Shown here: positions 63,560-64,000 of the stretch, piece after piece
How the letters are laid out: each line of letters starts with the position of its first letter
Position numbering within the stretch: position 1 is the first letter of the stretch
Assembly: GCF_014635885.1 (NCBI RefSeq)
Contig: NZ_BMDR01000006.1
Location: 1-64,000, forward strand
DNA: 64,000 bases
Reading direction: 5' to 3'
Source of the DNA: Acinetobacter vivianii
GTDB taxonomy: Bacteria > Pseudomonadota > Gammaproteobacteria > Pseudomonadales > Moraxellaceae
The notes under the pieces: generated by a model
Seen by the model: only the letters and a program-made list of their open reading frames with translations
What the model was told of the DNA's origin: nothing
Databases searched by the model: none
Translations under genes and position numbers: made by a program

Positions 63560-64000
63560 ATGTCAAACATGCAACTCGACACCCTTAGACGCATTGTGCA
63601 AGAAATTAATGCGTCCGTCAGTTTGCATGATTCTTTGGACATTATGGTCAATCATGTGGCTGAAGCCATGCATGTGGATGTCTGCTCGATTTATTTACTG
63701 GACGAACGTAATCGCCGTTATGTGCTGATGGCATCGAAAGGTCTTAAACCTGAAGCCGTCGGCAATGTCTCGTTAAATATCGGTGAAGGTCTGGTCGGTT
63801 TAGTCGGGCAACGCGAGGAGATTGTGAACCTCGACAATGCGCCGAAGCATGACCGCTTTGCTTATTTACCTGAAACAGGCGAAGAGCTATTTAACTCGTT
63901 CCTTGGCGTGCCTGTGATGTATCGTCGTAAGGTCATGGGCGTACTTGTGGTTCAGAATAAAGAATCCCAAGACTTCAGCGAAGCCGCAGAATCCTTTTTA
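63560..64000 (+). CDS. ptsP: PTS phosphoenolpyruvate-protein phosphotransferase PtsP (5' part)
   Basis: Nitrogen-PTS enzyme I-Ntr; only the first 147 codons lie in the window and the frame is open to the right edge. The visible part is the N-terminal GAF domain: VDVCSIYLLDERNRRYVLMA, then GEGLVGLVGQ and FLGVPVMYRRKVMGVLVVQN. The phosphotransfer domains would follow beyond the window. A TGGAG site precedes the ATG. Confidence 0.93.
   Translation, partial: MSNMQLDTLRRIVQEINASVSLHDSLDIMVNHVAEAMHVDVCSIYLLDERNRRYVLMASKGLKPEAVGNVSLNIGEGLVGLVGQREEIVNLDNAPKHDRFAYLPETGEELFNSFLGVPVMYRRKVMGVLVVQNKESQDFSEAAESFL

Overview
The window looks like chromosomal DNA of an Acinetobacter species (Gammaproteobacteria, Moraxellaceae). 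It is AT-rich and tightly packed with intact housekeeping genes. It also carries protein families common in this genus (DUF6670, DUF6586, DUF6502, DUF2789) and the Pseudomonas/Acinetobacter-type order asd-fimV-truA close to leuB-leuD-leuC-LysR. I found no rRNA, tRNA, insertion sequence, prophage or CRISPR array. Genus assignment is inference from protein content, not a database match.

Layout. 1-8.6 kb: DUF6670 protein, phosphatidylserine synthase (pssA), rlmJ, a 2OG-Fe(II) oxygenase, DUF2789, malate dehydrogenase (mdh), an RNase T2-like protein that has lost its catalytic residues, and a Slt-type lytic transglycosylase. 8.7-12.3 kb: miaB-phoH-ybeY-ABM, an RNA maturation cluster. 12.3-16.6 kb: an unusual TonB-like protein, two proteins of unknown function (one DUF3108), xpt and a DUF1963 protein. 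16.7-20.5 kb: thyA-folA-DUF4105, a META-domain lipoprotein and msrA. 20.5-22.4 kb: tonB-exbB-exbD with a Fur-like site inside the promoter. 22.5-25.8 kb: purU, and a TetR regulator divergent from an aldehyde dehydrogenase with a 20-bp operator-like palindrome in the promoter spacer. 25.8-28.3 kb: rpmB-rpmG and a KefB/YbaL-type antiporter. 28.3-34 kb: small proteins (DUF6586, EF-hand), an ASCH-RRM pair, a UvrD/Rep-like helicase, HdeD-like protein and a membrane-anchored metzincin-like protein. 34-42 kb: topA, slyX, uup, a macrodomain protein, DUF4334 and lpxL. 42-48 kb: a lipoprotein with tandem DUF4177-like repeats, a JmjC-like oxygenase followed by DUF6502 and a lipoprotein, a 340-bp non-coding gap with a possible small RNA, and an EEP-family membrane protein. 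48-57 kb: asd, a FimV system divided into two genes, ansA, truA, an AraC regulator, infA and an LprI-like protein. 56.6-62 kb: leuB, a lipoprotein, leuD, leuC, a DUF2061 gene with a Fur-like box, and a LysR regulator. 62-64 kb: an HAD phosphatase, rppH and the 5' part of ptsP.

Most transcription units end in clear intrinsic terminators, many of them bidirectional between convergent genes. The least ordinary items are the catalytically dead RNase T2 homologue, the divided FimV, the DUF4177-repeat lipoprotein, the metzincin-like membrane protein, the putative RNA at 46.6-46.8 kb, and three operator-like palindromes placed inside or next to recognisable promoters (ALDH, tonB, leuC). No single large undescribed system stands out; the window is mainly core genome with several under-characterised parts.
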